Source of the DNA: Bacteroidaceae bacterium
Lineage (GTDB): Bacteria > Bacteroidota > Bacteroidia > Bacteroidales > Bacteroidaceae
DNA: 53,276 nucleotides
Assembly: GCA_016286165.1 (NCBI GenBank)
Contig: JAEESE010000022.1
Coordinates: 1 to 53,276 of the forward strand
Direction: 5' to 3'
Positions 24,857 through 33,138 of the stretch are shown here, one piece after another. Position 1 is the first letter of the stretch. The number at the start of each line of letters is the position of its first letter. A model generated the notes under the pieces. That model did not search any database and was not told where the DNA came from. It was given only the letters and a program-made list of their open reading frames with translations. The position numbers and the translations under genes are program-made.

Positions 24857-26230
24857 ATGGAAAACAACGACGAGAAATGGCGCGAGAATTTCGCGCAGAA
24901 TGACAATCAGGAAGAGAACAAAAGCTATGGAAGTCAGGGACGCACTCCGCGCCCACGCATTCAACGCCCCGTGTACGGCAGCAATGCCGACGGAGAGCGT
25001 CGCACATTCCAACCGCGCAACAACTACAACCGCGAAGGCGGCTACCAGCCACGCTCAAATCGCGAGGGAGGTTACCAGCAGCGCGAAGGCGGCTATCAGC
25101 CACGTTTCAACCGTGAAGGCGGCTACCAGCAACGCGAAGGTGGCTATCAGCCACGTTTCAATCGTGAAGGTGGCTACCAGCAACGTGAAGGCGGCTATCA
25201 GCCACGTTTCAATCGTGAAGGTGGCTACCAACAGCGCGAAGGCGGCTACCAGCCCCGCAACAACTTCCGCCGCGAAGGTGGTTACCAGCAGCGTGAAGGC
25301 GGCTATCAGCCACGTTTCAACCGCGAAGGCGGCTATGGTCAGCAGCGCGGTGGCTATCAGCAGCGCGGAGGCTATGGTCAGCAACGTGGAGGCTACGGCC
25401 AACAGCGCGGAGGCTACCAGCAGCGCCGTCCCCGCACGGCGGGCTATGATCCCAATGCAAAGTACAGCTTTAAGAAACGTATCGAATATTCTGAGGCTCA
25501 CATCGACCCCGAAGCACCCATCCGTCTGAACAAGTTCCTTGCTAATGCAGGCGTATGTTCACGCCGTGAAGCCGACACTTTCATCGAGGCTGGTGTAGTA
25601 AGCGTCAATGGCGTAGTGGTTACCGAACTCGGCACAAAGGTTAAGCGCACCGACGAGGTTAAGTTCCACGATCAGCCCGTGAAGATTGAGAAGAAAGTTT
25701 ATGTTCTGCTCAACAAGCCCAAGGACTACGTCACCACAAGCGATGATCCCCAGAACCGCAAGACCGTCATGGACCTTGTCAAGGGAGCCTGCGACGAGCG
25801 TATCTACCCCGTAGGCCGTCTCGACCGCAACACTACAGGCGTGCTTCTGCTAACCAATGATGGCGAACTTGCCAGCAAGCTCACACACCCACAGTTCCTG
25901 AAGAAGAAGATATACCACGTAACCACTGACAAAGCCGTTACGGCAGCCGATCTGCGTCAGATAGCCGAAGGTATTCAACTTGACGACGGCGAAATCCACG
26001 CAGATGCAGTGGAATATGCTCATGCTACCGACAAGAAGCAGGTTGGCATCGAGATTCACAGTGGTCGCAACCGTATAGTTCGCCGCATCTTCGAGCACCT
26101 CGGCTACAAAGTTACCAAGCTCGACCGCGTCCTCTTCGCAGGTCTTACCAAGAAGAACGTGAAGCGCGGCGACTGGCGCTACCTCACAGAGCAGGAAGTG
26201 AATATGCTGCGCATGGGAGCTTTTGAATAA
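24857..26230 (+). CDS. RsuA/RluB-family rRNA pseudouridine synthase with N-terminal RGGYQ repeats
   Basis: This 457-residue protein has three parts. Residues 1-58 are polar. Residues 59-193 are a tandem repeat whose main unit is 17 residues, REGGYQQREGGYQPRFN, five times (one unit diverged to QPRNNFR), ending in GGYGQQRGGYQQR-type units. From about residue 215 comes a normal enzyme: S4 RNA-binding domain (RLNKFLANAGVCSRREAD), then the pseudouridine synthase core with catalytic Asp in GRLDRNTTG and the family end NRIVRRIFEHLGY. It isomerises uridine in 16S or 23S rRNA; the exact site cannot be told from the sequence. The repeat looks like a eukaryotic RGG/prion-like RNA-binding tail and is low-complexity and phase-variable-looking. 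It sits between purB and asnS. Confidence 0.93.
   Translation: MENNDEKWRENFAQNDNQEENKSYGSQGRTPRPRIQRPVYGSNADGERRTFQPRNNYNREGGYQPRSNREGGYQQREGGYQPRFNREGGYQQREGGYQPRFNREGGYQQREGGYQPRFNREGGYQQREGGYQPRNNFRREGGYQQREGGYQPRFNREGGYGQQRGGYQQRGGYGQQRGGYGQQRGGYQQRRPRTAGYDPNAKYSFKKRIEYSEAHIDPEAPIRLNKFLANAGVCSRREADTFIEAGVVSVNGVVVTELGTKVKRTDEVKFHDQPVKIEKKVYVLLNKPKDYVTTSDDPQNRKTVMDLVKGACDERIYPVGRLDRNTTGVLLLTNDGELASKLTHPQFLKKKIYHVTTDKAVTAADLRQIAEGIQLDDGEIHADAVEYAHATDKKQVGIEIHSGRNRIVRRIFEHLGYKVTKLDRVLFAGLTKKNVKRGDWRYLTEQEVNMLRMGAFE
25031..25431 (+). repeat. 51-bp tandem coding repeat
   Basis: The nucleotide sequence repeats with a 51-bp period (CGTGAAGGCGGCTACCAGCA and so on) and then a 24-30 bp Gly-Tyr-Gly-Gln-Gln-Arg-Gly period, coding for the Arg/Gly/Tyr/Gln domain. 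Third positions vary between copies, so the repeat is maintained at protein level rather than freshly duplicated. Confidence 0.85.
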
Positions 26231-26242
26231 AACAACCAGGAG

Positions 26243-26280
26243 TCTAGAGAATCTAGATTATCTAGAACATCTAGTAAAAA
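26243..26280. repeat. TCTAGANNN nonamer tract before asnS
   Basis: TCTAGAGAA, TCTAGATTA, TCTAGAACA and TCTAGTAAA follow each other with a strict 9-bp period between the pseudouridine synthase stop and the asnS ATG. Confidence 0.8.
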
Positions 26281-26289
26281 TCTAATTAT

Positions 26290-27723
26290 ATGAAACGAAC
26301 AAAGATAATTGACCTCCTTGCAAGCCAGCCCGGACAGGAGGTCTGTGCCAAAGGTTGGGTACGAACACACCGTGGCTCAAAGAGCGTTCATTTTATTGCC
26401 CTGAACGACGGTTCCACCATCAAGAACATACAGGTGGTGGCCGATGCAGAAAAATTTGACGAGGAGACGTTCAAGCTCATCACCACTGGCTCCTGCCTCA
26501 GTGTAGAGGGTTTGTTGGTTGAGAGTGTTGGCAGCGGTCAGGCAGTAGAGATACAGGCCACAAAGATAGAGGTACTCGGCACTTGCGATGCCGACTATCC
26601 CATGCAGAAGAAAGGCCAGAGCTTCGAGTTCATGCGCCAGCACGCCCACATGCGTCTTCGCACCAACACCTTCGGAGCCGTCATGCGCATTCGCCATAAC
26701 ATGGCGATGGCCATCCACACTTATTTCCACGAGCACGGCTTCTTCTATTTCCACACACCCCTGATTACAGCAAGCGACTGCGAAGGCGCTGGCAACATGT
26801 TCCAGGTGACGACCAAAAACCTCTACGACCTTAAGAAGGACGAGGACGGCAAGATTATCTACGACGATGATTTCTTCGGCGAGCAGACCAGCCTCACCGT
26901 AAGCGGACAGCTCGAAGGTGAACTCGGCGCTACGGCTTTGGGACAGATCTACACCTTTGGACCTACGTTCCGTGCCGAGAATAGCAACACGCCCCGTCAC
27001 CTTGCCGAATTCTGGATGATAGAGCCGGAAGTAGCATTCTTGGATCAGGAAGAACTGATGGACCTTGAAGAGGACTTCATCAAATACTGTGTACGTTGGG
27101 CTCTTGACAACTGCAAGGACGACCTCGAGTTCCTCAACAAGATGATCGACAAGACGCTGATCGAGCGTCTTGAAGGTGTGCTCCGCGAGGATTTTGTTCG
27201 CCTTCCATACACCAAGGGCATCGAGATCCTTCAAGAGGCCATTAAGAATGGTAAGAAATTCGAGTTCCCCTGCAATTGGGGCGACGATTTGGCCAGTGAG
27301 CACGAGCGCTATCTCGTGGAAGAGCATTTCAAGAAGCCTGTCATCATGACCGACTACCCGACCGATATCAAGGCCTTCTACATGAAGCAGAACACCCCGC
27401 AAGGCGAGGGCTCCATTGGCTACCACGGTTCTGTGGCTCCCGGCCAGACTATGCAGGGCACCGACGTTCTCTTCCCCGCTATCGGCGAAATCATCGGTGG
27501 TTCAGTCCGCGAAGAGAGCTACGACAAGCTGATTGCCGAGATCAACCGCCGCGGTATGGACACCACGTCGCTATGGTGGTATCTTGACACACGTCGCTGG
27601 GGCTCATGCCCGCATGCCGGCTTCGGTCTTGGTTTTGAGCGCCTCATCCTGTTCGTCACAGGTATGCAAAACATCCGCGACGTCATCCCGTTCCCCCGCA
27701 CTCCCAAGAATGCAGCGTTCTAA
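26290..27723 (+). CDS. asnS: Asparagine--tRNA ligase
   Basis: This 477-residue class IIb aminoacyl-tRNA synthetase charges tRNA-Asn. It has an N-terminal OB fold for the anticodon ([21 protein letters not shown]) and the catalytic domain with motif 2 [22 protein letters not shown], and motif 3 GFGLGFERL. Asn-specific features are the [11 protein letters not shown] loop and length near 465. It is the last gene of the probable purB operon, ending at a perfect terminator. Confidence 0.97.
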   Translation: MKRTKIIDLLASQPGQEVCAKGWVRTHRGSKSVHFIALNDGSTIKNIQVVADAEKFDEETFKLITTGSCLSVEGLLVESVGSGQAVEIQATKIEVLGTCDADYPMQKKGQSFEFMRQHAHMRLRTNTFGAVMRIRHNMAMAIHTYFHEHGFFYFHTPLITASDCEGAGNMFQVTTKNLYDLKKDEDGKIIYDDDFFGEQTSLTVSGQLEGELGATALGQIYTFGPTFRAENSNTPRHLAEFWMIEPEVAFLDQEELMDLEEDFIKYCVRWALDNCKDDLEFLNKMIDKTLIERLEGVLREDFVRLPYTKGIEILQEAIKNGKKFEFPCNWGDDLASEHERYLVEEHFKKPVIMTDYPTDIKAFYMKQNTPQGEGSIGYHGSVAPGQTMQGTDVLFPAIGEIIGGSVREESYDKLIAEINRRGMDTTSLWWYLDTRRWGSCPHAGFGLGFERLILFVTGMQNIRDVIPFPRTPKNAAF

Positions 27724-27740
27724 CTACGTCAAGCATACAG

Positions 27741-27773
27741 AAAAAGGCTCCACAACAATCGTGGAGCCTTTTT
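27741..27773. terminator. Bidirectional terminator between asnS and the lipoprotein gene
   Basis: AAAAAGGCTCCAC pairs perfectly with GTGGAGCCTTTTT around a 7-nt loop, with a T run on both strands. It serves asnS on the plus strand and the convergent gene ending at 27791. Confidence 0.92.
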
Positions 27774-27790
27774 GTTTTTCTTCTTATTTA

Positions 27791-28255
27791 TCAGTTCTCG
27801 CCTGCTGCATCAATGTCAAGCTTTCGGACATAAAACTTGGCTTTGGCACATAGTTCATCAAAATGCTGACGCATATCAAACAACAAACGCTGCTGAGCAT
27901 AGTAGGCTTCGTTGGTTTGACCGTTTAGTCGCGGCTTCATCATCTCAAAAGCCTTCTGCTCGGCATGGAGGCGTTTCTCGTAGCGTGCTATGCTGTCACG
28001 CGTCTCCATGAGTTCTACGCTGTCCAGGGTCAGGATAGCAGCACGACGGACCTCGAGAGCCGTGGGGTGTTGCTGACGCAGGCTCATGATAGTGTCTCGG
28101 GCTGCGGCATATTGTTTCTGACTCATTAGCACACGTGCCTCATCAAGTTGCATAGCAGCCACAATGTCTGCTGCCTCCTCTGCAGACTTGCACGAAGTCA
28201 TCGCCAGCGGTAGCAATACAGCAAAAGCCGATATTATGTAATGATTGCATCTCAT
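27791..28255 (-). CDS. Small helical lipoprotein, unknown function
   Basis: This is a protein of about 154 residues from the ATG at 28255 (MRCNHYIISAF); the longer frame would run into the -7 box. A lipoprotein signal is visible: hydrophobic AFAVLLPLAM then the lipobox-like MTSC with the Cys to be acylated. The mature part is almost entirely charged helix (AAMQLDEARVLMSQKQYAAARDTIMSL, later YEKRLHAEQKAFEMMKPRL), including one TPR-like pair of helices, and is probably a periplasmic or outer-membrane coiled-coil lipoprotein. It is transcribed alone from a promoter divergent to cca. Confidence 0.78.
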   Translation of the reverse strand: MRCNHYIISAFAVLLPLAMTSCKSAEEAADIVAAMQLDEARVLMSQKQYAAARDTIMSLRQQHPTALEVRRAAILTLDSVELMETRDSIARYEKRLHAEQKAFEMMKPRLNGQTNEAYYAQQRLLFDMRQHFDELCAKAKFYVRKLDIDAAGEN

Positions 28256-28262
28256 TCGGGCA

Positions 28263-28270
28263 CAAAAGTA
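28263..28270 (-). promoter_or_regulatory. -7 box of the lipoprotein gene
   Basis: Minus-strand TACTTTTG (28270-28263), 8 bp before the ATG, implying an almost leaderless message. The -33 region is not clear. Confidence 0.5.
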
Positions 28271-28323
28271 CAAGAATAATTAAAAAATCAGATGCTCCGA
28301 CCGCTTAAGTCAACCTTTTTTAT

Positions 28324-28331
28324 TACTTTTG
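28324..28331 (+). promoter_or_regulatory. -7 box of cca
   Basis: TACTTTTG, 29 bp before the cca start codon. No obvious TTTG at the right distance. Confidence 0.5.
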
Positions 28332-28359
28332 CCGCGTTTTTAACAAGGCTTAATAGAAT

Positions 28360-29925
28360 ATGCGTCATCTTGACCGCGCGCAACTCACAAAACTCCTATC
28401 CGCCGACGTTTTTCACATCATAGGTAATGTAGCAGATGAACTCGGCTTGGAAACATATGTCGTAGGCGGCTATGTCCGAGACCTCTTCCTTGAACGTCCG
28501 TCCAAGGACATCGACGTCGTTTGCGTAGGCAGCGGCATTGAGTTGGCTAAGGCTGTGGCAAAATGCATTGGACGCAAAGCACACCTCAGCGTCTTTCGTA
28601 ATTTCGGAACTGCACAGGTGAAGGTAAATCCTTCAACAAAAAACGACGACATCATCGAGATCGAATTTGTCGGTGCAAGACGCGAAAGCTACAGCCATGA
28701 TTCACGCAAGCCCATTGTTGAGGACGGCACTCTTGAGGACGACCAGCAGCGCCGCGACTTCACCATCAACGCGCTGGCTGTATGCCTCAACAGAGAACGC
28801 TACGGTGAACTCGTCGACCCGTTCGATGGTGTTTGGGATCTCGAGGACCGCATTATTGCCACGCCCCTTGACCCTGATATCACTTTTTCCGACGACCCGT
28901 TGCGCATGATGCGAGCCATACGCTTTGCCACTCAACTTAATTTCGAGATAGAGCCCGAGACTTTCGAAGCCTTGCACCGCAACCGTGAACGCATCAACAT
29001 AATCTCGGCCGAGCGTATTGCAGATGAACTGCAAAAGATCATGGCATCCGACGCGCCGGCAAGAGGTTGGGAGCTTCTTTTCCAATGCGGGCTCCTCGAC
29101 ATCATTTTGCCAGAGCTGTCAGCTCTTCAAGGTGTAGAGACACGTGGCGGGCGTGCCCACAAGGACAATTTTTGGCACACGCTGGAGGTGTTAGGCAACG
29201 TGGTAAAACAAACACGCACTCCACTTCACGTCAAGGACGAAGACTCCAGCCTTAAAGCACAGCCACTGCTGGCAGAAGTCGATAGCCAGCAAGGCAATCC
29301 GTCATCCCTCTCTGATGAAGAACGATGCCATGGCCTTTGGCTACGATGGGCTGCCCTGTTCCACGACATAGGCAAGCCACGTTCCAAGCGATGGGACCCC
29401 GTGCAAGGCTGGACATTCCACAACCACAACTACATCGGCGAGAAGATGATCGCGCCTATCTTCCGGCGTCTGAAACTGCCATTGGACGAGCGAATGAAAT
29501 ATGTAGAGAAGCTCGTTTCGCTGCACATGCGCCCAATAGCCATCGCCGACGACGAGGTCACCGATTCCGCTGTACGCCGGCTTCTGTTTGAGGCAGGCGA
29601 TGATATCGACGATCTCATGCTGCTGTGCGAAGCTGATATCACGTCGAAGAACGAACAGCGCAAACAGCGGTTCCTCGACAATTTCCAACTTGTCCGCCAA
29701 AAACTTGTCGACCTCGAGGAACGTGACCGCATACGCAACTTCCAGCCACCTGTCACCGGCGATGAGATTATGGCACGCTATGGACTGGCTCCATCACGGC
29801 CTGTAGGTGTGCTTAAAGAAGCCGTCAAAGACGCCATCCTCGACGGTCTCATTCCCAACGAACATGATGCAGCTCTCGCCTTCGTGGACAAGCGAGCTGC
29901 CGAAATGGGGCTGAAGATAAACTAG
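28360..29925 (+). CDS. cca: tRNA nucleotidyltransferase (CCA-adding), HD-domain fusion
   Basis: This 521-residue enzyme rebuilds the CCA end of tRNA. N-terminal class II nucleotidyltransferase marks are VVGGYVRD, the metal-binding DIDVV, and RRDFTINALA, followed by the arginine-rich RMMRAIRFATQL segment. From about residue 325 there is an HD phosphohydrolase domain (LFHDIGKP). The HD part may act as a phosphatase or phosphodiesterase, as in E. coli CCA enzyme. It converges on umuD. Confidence 0.93.
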   Translation: MRHLDRAQLTKLLSADVFHIIGNVADELGLETYVVGGYVRDLFLERPSKDIDVVCVGSGIELAKAVAKCIGRKAHLSVFRNFGTAQVKVNPSTKNDDIIEIEFVGARRESYSHDSRKPIVEDGTLEDDQQRRDFTINALAVCLNRERYGELVDPFDGVWDLEDRIIATPLDPDITFSDDPLRMMRAIRFATQLNFEIEPETFEALHRNRERINIISAERIADELQKIMASDAPARGWELLFQCGLLDIILPELSALQGVETRGGRAHKDNFWHTLEVLGNVVKQTRTPLHVKDEDSSLKAQPLLAEVDSQQGNPSSLSDEERCHGLWLRWAALFHDIGKPRSKRWDPVQGWTFHNHNYIGEKMIAPIFRRLKLPLDERMKYVEKLVSLHMRPIAIADDEVTDSAVRRLLFEAGDDIDDLMLLCEADITSKNEQRKQRFLDNFQLVRQKLVDLEERDRIRNFQPPVTGDEIMARYGLAPSRPVGVLKEAVKDAILDGLIPNEHDAALAFVDKRAAEMGLKIN

Positions 29926-29947
29926 GGAGCTCAAGTCTCGCATGTTT

Positions 29948-29985
29948 TGGGAGTTAAAGGAGTTAAAGAAGTTAAAGACGTCACC
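29948..29985. repeat. GTTAAAG tandem tract
   Basis: GGGAGTTAAAG, GAGTTAAAG, AAGTTAAAG with roughly 9-bp period, immediately followed downstream by a family A palindrome. Confidence 0.7.
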
Positions 29986-30023
29986 TTTGCTGCTAGAGGC
30001 ATACTAATAGCAGAACATTTGTC

Positions 30024-30073
30024 TTTCGCTCGGCCGAAGGACGCTTCTTCGAGCGAAGTGACTCTGAAGAACT
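30024..30073. repeat. Family A palindromic repeat, copy 1
   Basis: TTTCGCTCGGCCGAAGGACG followed by CTTCTTCGAGCGAAGTGACT and CTGAAGAACTT. CGCTCG/CGAGCG and TTCTTC/GAAGAA can pair. Confidence 0.8.
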
Positions 30074-30148
30074 TCCAGGCAAGCAAAGCTTGCGAAAGAT
30101 AAACCAGGGAATTAAGAATCAGCTTTCTTCTACCAATGCAAGGCGCGA

Positions 30149-30619
30149 TCAACGTGTTCGCGCCCTTTGGCTCTTGTGTATACAATAGGTGACCACACCC
30201 CAGATGCGGGCCTCCTGTTCCTTGTCCAGACGTATACGCTCATATGCACTATTGTGGGGCACAAGCCACACCATGCCCTGATCCTGCTCCGACAGGTCGA
30301 GTTCCTTGACAGTGAAGCCTTCGTCCTCACCACCCACAAAAGCTACAACGAAGTCGCCATGCTGCGGCTCAAGTGCACGGTCCACAATAAGGAGATCACC
30401 GGGCATAATGCCTGCTTCCACCATGGAATCGCCCTTGACACGTGCATAGAAAGTGGCCTCACGATGGCGTATCAGTTCCCGGTTGAGGTCTATGGGTTCT
30501 TCTTCGTAATCCGTTGCGGGCGATGGGAAGCCGGCACGGATGCCCTCTGTATAGAATGGCAACTCTACTGACGGGCCCACTTCAACGGTAAAGAATTCTA
30601 CTTCGTTTGGCATAGACAT
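30149..30619 (-). CDS. umuD: UmuD-type SOS mutagenesis protein (S24 peptidase)
   Basis: This protein is about 156 residues long. Self-cleavage site AGFPSPATDY near the N-terminus, catalytic Ser in KGDSMVEAGI and Lys in FTVKELD are all present, with the LexA/UmuD core between them. Cleaved UmuD' joins UmuC to form translesion polymerase V. ATG at 30619 or 30613; a GTG at 30637 overlaps the promoter box and is rejected. Unusually it is divergent from umuC rather than in one operon. No lexA is in the window. A GC-rich hairpin overlaps its last codons. Confidence 0.93.
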   Translation of the reverse strand: MSMPNEVEFFTVEVGPSVELPFYTEGIRAGFPSPATDYEEEPIDLNRELIRHREATFYARVKGDSMVEAGIMPGDLLIVDRALEPQHGDFVVAFVGGEDEGFTVKELDLSEQDQGMVWLVPHNSAYERIRLDKEQEARIWGVVTYCIHKSQRARTR

Positions 30620-30636
30620 TGTTAATATTTCGGGCA

Positions 30637-30644
30637 CAAAGATA
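30637..30644 (-). promoter_or_regulatory. -7 box of umuD
   Basis: Minus-strand TATCTTTG at 30644-30637. The first bases are also the edge of an adjacent palindrome, as expected for a repressor site. Confidence 0.55.
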
Positions 30645-30659
30645 ACGATTAATTGTTAT
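30642..30659. promoter_or_regulatory. Candidate operator upstream of umuD
   Basis: ATAACGATTAATTGTTAT is an 18-bp palindrome with a single mismatched pair, overlapping the umuD -7 box. The half AACAATTA also occurs directly before the umuC -7 box (30752-30759). It may be the SOS (LexA-type) operator; that identity is inference. Confidence 0.5.
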
Positions 30660-30759
30660 TTAATAATTGAAAAATGAAAGTTTTTGCTCATTATTGTCAA
30701 AAGACTATATGTTAAGCAAAAAAACTTCCCACTCTTCACCTTTAACTCTCAACAATTAT

Positions 30760-30767
30760 TACCTTTG
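30760..30767 (+). promoter_or_regulatory. -7 box of umuC
   Basis: TACCTTTG preceded by AACAATTAT; 28 bp before the start codon. An inverted pair TAATAATTG (30661-30669) / CAATTATTA (30753-30761) spans the umuD-umuC spacer. Confidence 0.5.
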
Positions 30768-30794
30768 CAATGAAATAAAATCGCCCATAAGAGA

Positions 30795-32096
30795 ATGCTT
30801 TACGCCTTGGCCGACTGCGACAACTGTTTTGTTTCGTGTGAACGTGTGTTCAACCCTTCGCTCGAAGGGAAAGCCGTGGTCGTTCTTTCCAACAACGACG
30901 GGTGCGTCGTGGCACGTTCCCAAGAGGCAAAAGCACTTGGCATACCCGAGGGACTACCATTCTACCAAATGGCAGAGCGTTTCCCAGGCAAGGAGATACA
31001 TGCATTAAGCAGCAACTACACTCTCTACGGGGATATGTCTGCCCGGGTGATGAGCCTCTTACGCGCGAGCGCGCCTGACATATTTGTATATAGTATTGAC
31101 GAAGCGTTTATGATGCTGGGCGATTCTAAATACATAGCTTTCGACGCCAAGGCATGGGGAGAGGAACTGGCTGCCAAGGTGCGGCGCTGGACAGGGATGC
31201 CGGTGAGTTTAGGCATCGCCCCCACCAAGACGCTGGCCAAGGTGGCGAGTAAGTTTGCCAAGCGCTATCCCGGCTACCACAAATGCTGCGTTATCGACAC
31301 CGACGACAAACGGCTCAAGGCTCTTGCATTGTTTCCCGTGGCCGATGTTTGGGGCATAGGACGGCGCACAGCTGCACGACTCGAGGCGGCAGGCATACAC
31401 ACAGCATTGGACTTCACTCGTCTGGATGCCGAGAGCGTAAGGCGTGCCCTCACCATAACAGGCCTACGCACTTGGCAGGAGCTGCACGGACAGGACTGCA
31501 TAGCCCTCGAACACCTACCACGCAAGCAGACCATCTGCACCAGTCGCAGCTTTCCCAAAATGCTTACTACGAAAGCGGAGCTGACAGTACCCATATCGTC
31601 ATTCGCCGCCTGCTGTGCTCACAAACTGAGGCAACAGCACAGCATGGCCCAATACGTCACGGTGTTCATTTCAACGAATCCTTTCCGCGAAGATCTCGGG
31701 CAGCAGAGCCTCACTCATACCATAGCACTGCCTGCTCCCGCATCATCAGACCCTGAAATAGCTGCGGCAGCACTCAAGGGCCTCGACGCCTGTTTCCGTT
31801 CGGGCTTTCAGTGGAAGAGAGCAGGAGTGATTGTGAGCGGCACGGTGCCCGAAGATGAACTGCAGACCAGTTTCCTCGATATCTCGCCCGAACAAAAGAT
31901 GAAGTTCACGAAGATGTCAGCCTTGTCGGATAAAATCAATCAGCGACATGGCGACGAAAGCCTGATGATAGCCAGCGCGTTACGCCCCAAAGACCCGGAA
32001 ACGGGCAAGGGCACCACCTTCCGCAACAGCATACTGCACACTCGTCGGTCGCCGTTCTACACAACCGACATTCGGGATATCATTGAGGTGATGTAG
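30795..32096 (+). CDS. umuC: DNA polymerase V catalytic subunit UmuC
   Basis: This 433-residue Y-family polymerase performs error-prone lesion bypass. N-terminal catalytic motif [17 protein letters not shown], the [18 protein letters not shown] segment, and the palm acidic site YSIDEAFM are present. The helix-hairpin-helix region ([16 protein letters not shown]) and a C-terminal little-finger and UmuC-specific tail follow. It is divergent from umuD and separated from the convergent lipoprotein gene by only 10 bp. Confidence 0.95.
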   Translation: MLYALADCDNCFVSCERVFNPSLEGKAVVVLSNNDGCVVARSQEAKALGIPEGLPFYQMAERFPGKEIHALSSNYTLYGDMSARVMSLLRASAPDIFVYSIDEAFMMLGDSKYIAFDAKAWGEELAAKVRRWTGMPVSLGIAPTKTLAKVASKFAKRYPGYHKCCVIDTDDKRLKALALFPVADVWGIGRRTAARLEAAGIHTALDFTRLDAESVRRALTITGLRTWQELHGQDCIALEHLPRKQTICTSRSFPKMLTTKAELTVPISSFAACCAHKLRQQHSMAQYVTVFISTNPFREDLGQQSLTHTIALPAPASSDPEIAAAALKGLDACFRSGFQWKRAGVIVSGTVPEDELQTSFLDISPEQKMKFTKMSALSDKINQRHGDESLMIASALRPKDPETGKGTTFRNSILHTRRSPFYTTDIRDIIEVM

Positions 32097-32106
32097 GAAA
32101 TAATCC

Positions 32107-32808
32107 TCAGTTCCTCATCTCCTGGAACGTAAGCTCGTAGAAACAGGGATAAACGCCGGACTGCGCATTGGCCTGTCCCTGTGAATGAGGAACGATCATA
32201 CGCACTTTGGCAATCTTGTCATCTGCCTGAATCTGGCGACCTATGCAAACATAAGTGAAAGGCACGAGCCAGCCTTGCGGTACTGCCGTGGAATTGTAGA
32301 TACGATAGAATGCCCCACCGCCGTTCTCGATATTGAACGAAGCAGTAAAGGTTCCGTATGAGTTGGTGATATCAATGATATCCGGCGTAGTGGAATAATA
32401 TAGCACATCGGAACGTGACTGCAGCGAGTCCGACATGATATTATACTCAATGTAACGCGTAATGACACGCTTCGACTGGCCATGAGCCAGCTTCTCGCCT
32501 GCACCCTTACGCACTATCTGCATATAGATACCCGTACCCGAGAAGAGCACATACTCATTCTTCGAGACATCCGTCATGCTGTCCTGGCGATGAAACTGTT
32601 CCTCAGTGATGACGTTGATATGACCTACATGCACTATGGTATCGCCATCGTTGGCGCAGATAGCCACATCGCGACTGAGGAAAGCGTTGATAGCCTTGCG
32701 TTCCTTCTCCTTTTGGTCGGCATAAGTCTCGCTCTTGCTGCATGAAGAAATCACAGCGCAAAGCACCATGAACAAAGAGAAATGAAGAATGAAAAATCTC
32801 TTACACAT
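32107..32808 (-). CDS. DUF4827-like lipoprotein
   Basis: This protein of about 233 residues runs from the ATG at 32808 (MCKRFFILHFSLF); a TTG 15 bp upstream is less likely. It has a lipoprotein signal with the hydrophobic run LFMVLCAVISSC, where the final Cys would be acylated. The mature protein (DQKEKERKAINAFLSRD and, later, VPFTYVCIGRQIQADDKIAKVRMIVPHSQGQ in pieces) recalls a Bacteroidales family I know as DUF4827, with an FKBP-like C-terminal pattern; the function is unknown. Oddity: the codons for FFILHFSLF are themselves a copy of the ATGAAGAATGAAAAAT-type tract seen between genes. Confidence 0.75.
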   Translation of the reverse strand: MCKRFFILHFSLFMVLCAVISSCSKSETYADQKEKERKAINAFLSRDVAICANDGDTIVHVGHINVITEEQFHRQDSMTDVSKNEYVLFSGTGIYMQIVRKGAGEKLAHGQSKRVITRYIEYNIMSDSLQSRSDVLYYSTTPDIIDITNSYGTFTASFNIENGGGAFYRIYNSTAVPQGWLVPFTYVCIGRQIQADDKIAKVRMIVPHSQGQANAQSGVYPCFYELTFQEMRN

Positions 32809-32855
32809 ATTTGTCTGTTTCAATGATCATTAAACCTCTATTAGTTTTTCGGGCG

Positions 32856-32863
32856 CAAAGGTA
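32856..32863 (-). promoter_or_regulatory. -7 box of the DUF4827-like gene
   Basis: Minus-strand TACCTTTG (32863-32856), 48 bp before the ATG. The -33 area is occupied by a GATTAGA tract. Confidence 0.5.
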
Positions 32864-32865
32864 AT

Positions 32866-32899
32866 AAAAGATTAGAGATTAGAGGGTAACGATTAAAGT
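32866..32899. repeat. GATTAGA tandem tract
   Basis: AAAGATTAGAGATTAGAGGG then TAACGATTAAAG lie between two divergent promoters. Confidence 0.65.
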
Positions 32900-32924
32900 T
32901 TTTTTTATTTTTTTGTCCTTTTCG

Positions 32925-32955
32925 CTTGCTGTTTCGCAAAAAAGCAGTACCTTTG
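32925..32955 (+). promoter_or_regulatory. Promoter of rplM-rpsI
   Basis: CTTG (32925-32928), 19 bp, TACCTTTG (32948-32955), giving a leader of roughly 175 nt. Confidence 0.6.
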
Positions 32956-32967
32956 CAAGCCGATTAT

Positions 32968-33092
32968 TATCAGAGTTACCCCTAAGGTGCTCTAAATCTG
33001 CGTGTTAATAGCTTTTCTCATTGGCCTGGGAGAGCGGTTAGTGAATCGCAGAGTTGCAAAAGCGCGCCGGTGAAAGCCCCGGCATCGAGACA
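32968..33092 (+). promoter_or_regulatory. Structured 5' leader of rplM-rpsI
   Basis: Several stems can be drawn by eye: AGAG..ACC/GGT.CTCT around CCTAA (about 32972-32993), TCTGCG (32997-33002) with CGCAGA (33047-33052), TCTC/GAGA inside it, and GCCGG/CCGGC with a purine-rich loop near 33070. Ribosomal-protein operons often carry such leaders as binding sites for autoregulation by their product; that role is inference here. Confidence 0.45.
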
Positions 33093-33138
33093 CATTAAAT
33101 TAATTAAGTAGTAACAAACAGAAGTACAAAACAGAAAA

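Noticed and set aside
25031..25431. Regular repeats considered as a CRISPR array
   Set aside because: The repeats are coding (RGGYQ units) with no unique spacers of constant length.
26377..27426. 349-residue open frame opposite asnS
   Set aside because: Shadow of asnS, whose motifs are certain.
30121..30170. GC-rich hairpin at the end of umuD as a terminator
   Set aside because: Stem has a bulge and no T run on the minus strand; overlaps coding sequence, so left unassigned.
33001..33110. Possible tRNA or small RNA gene in the rplM leader
   Set aside because: No cloverleaf, no T-loop consensus; better explained as structured mRNA leader.
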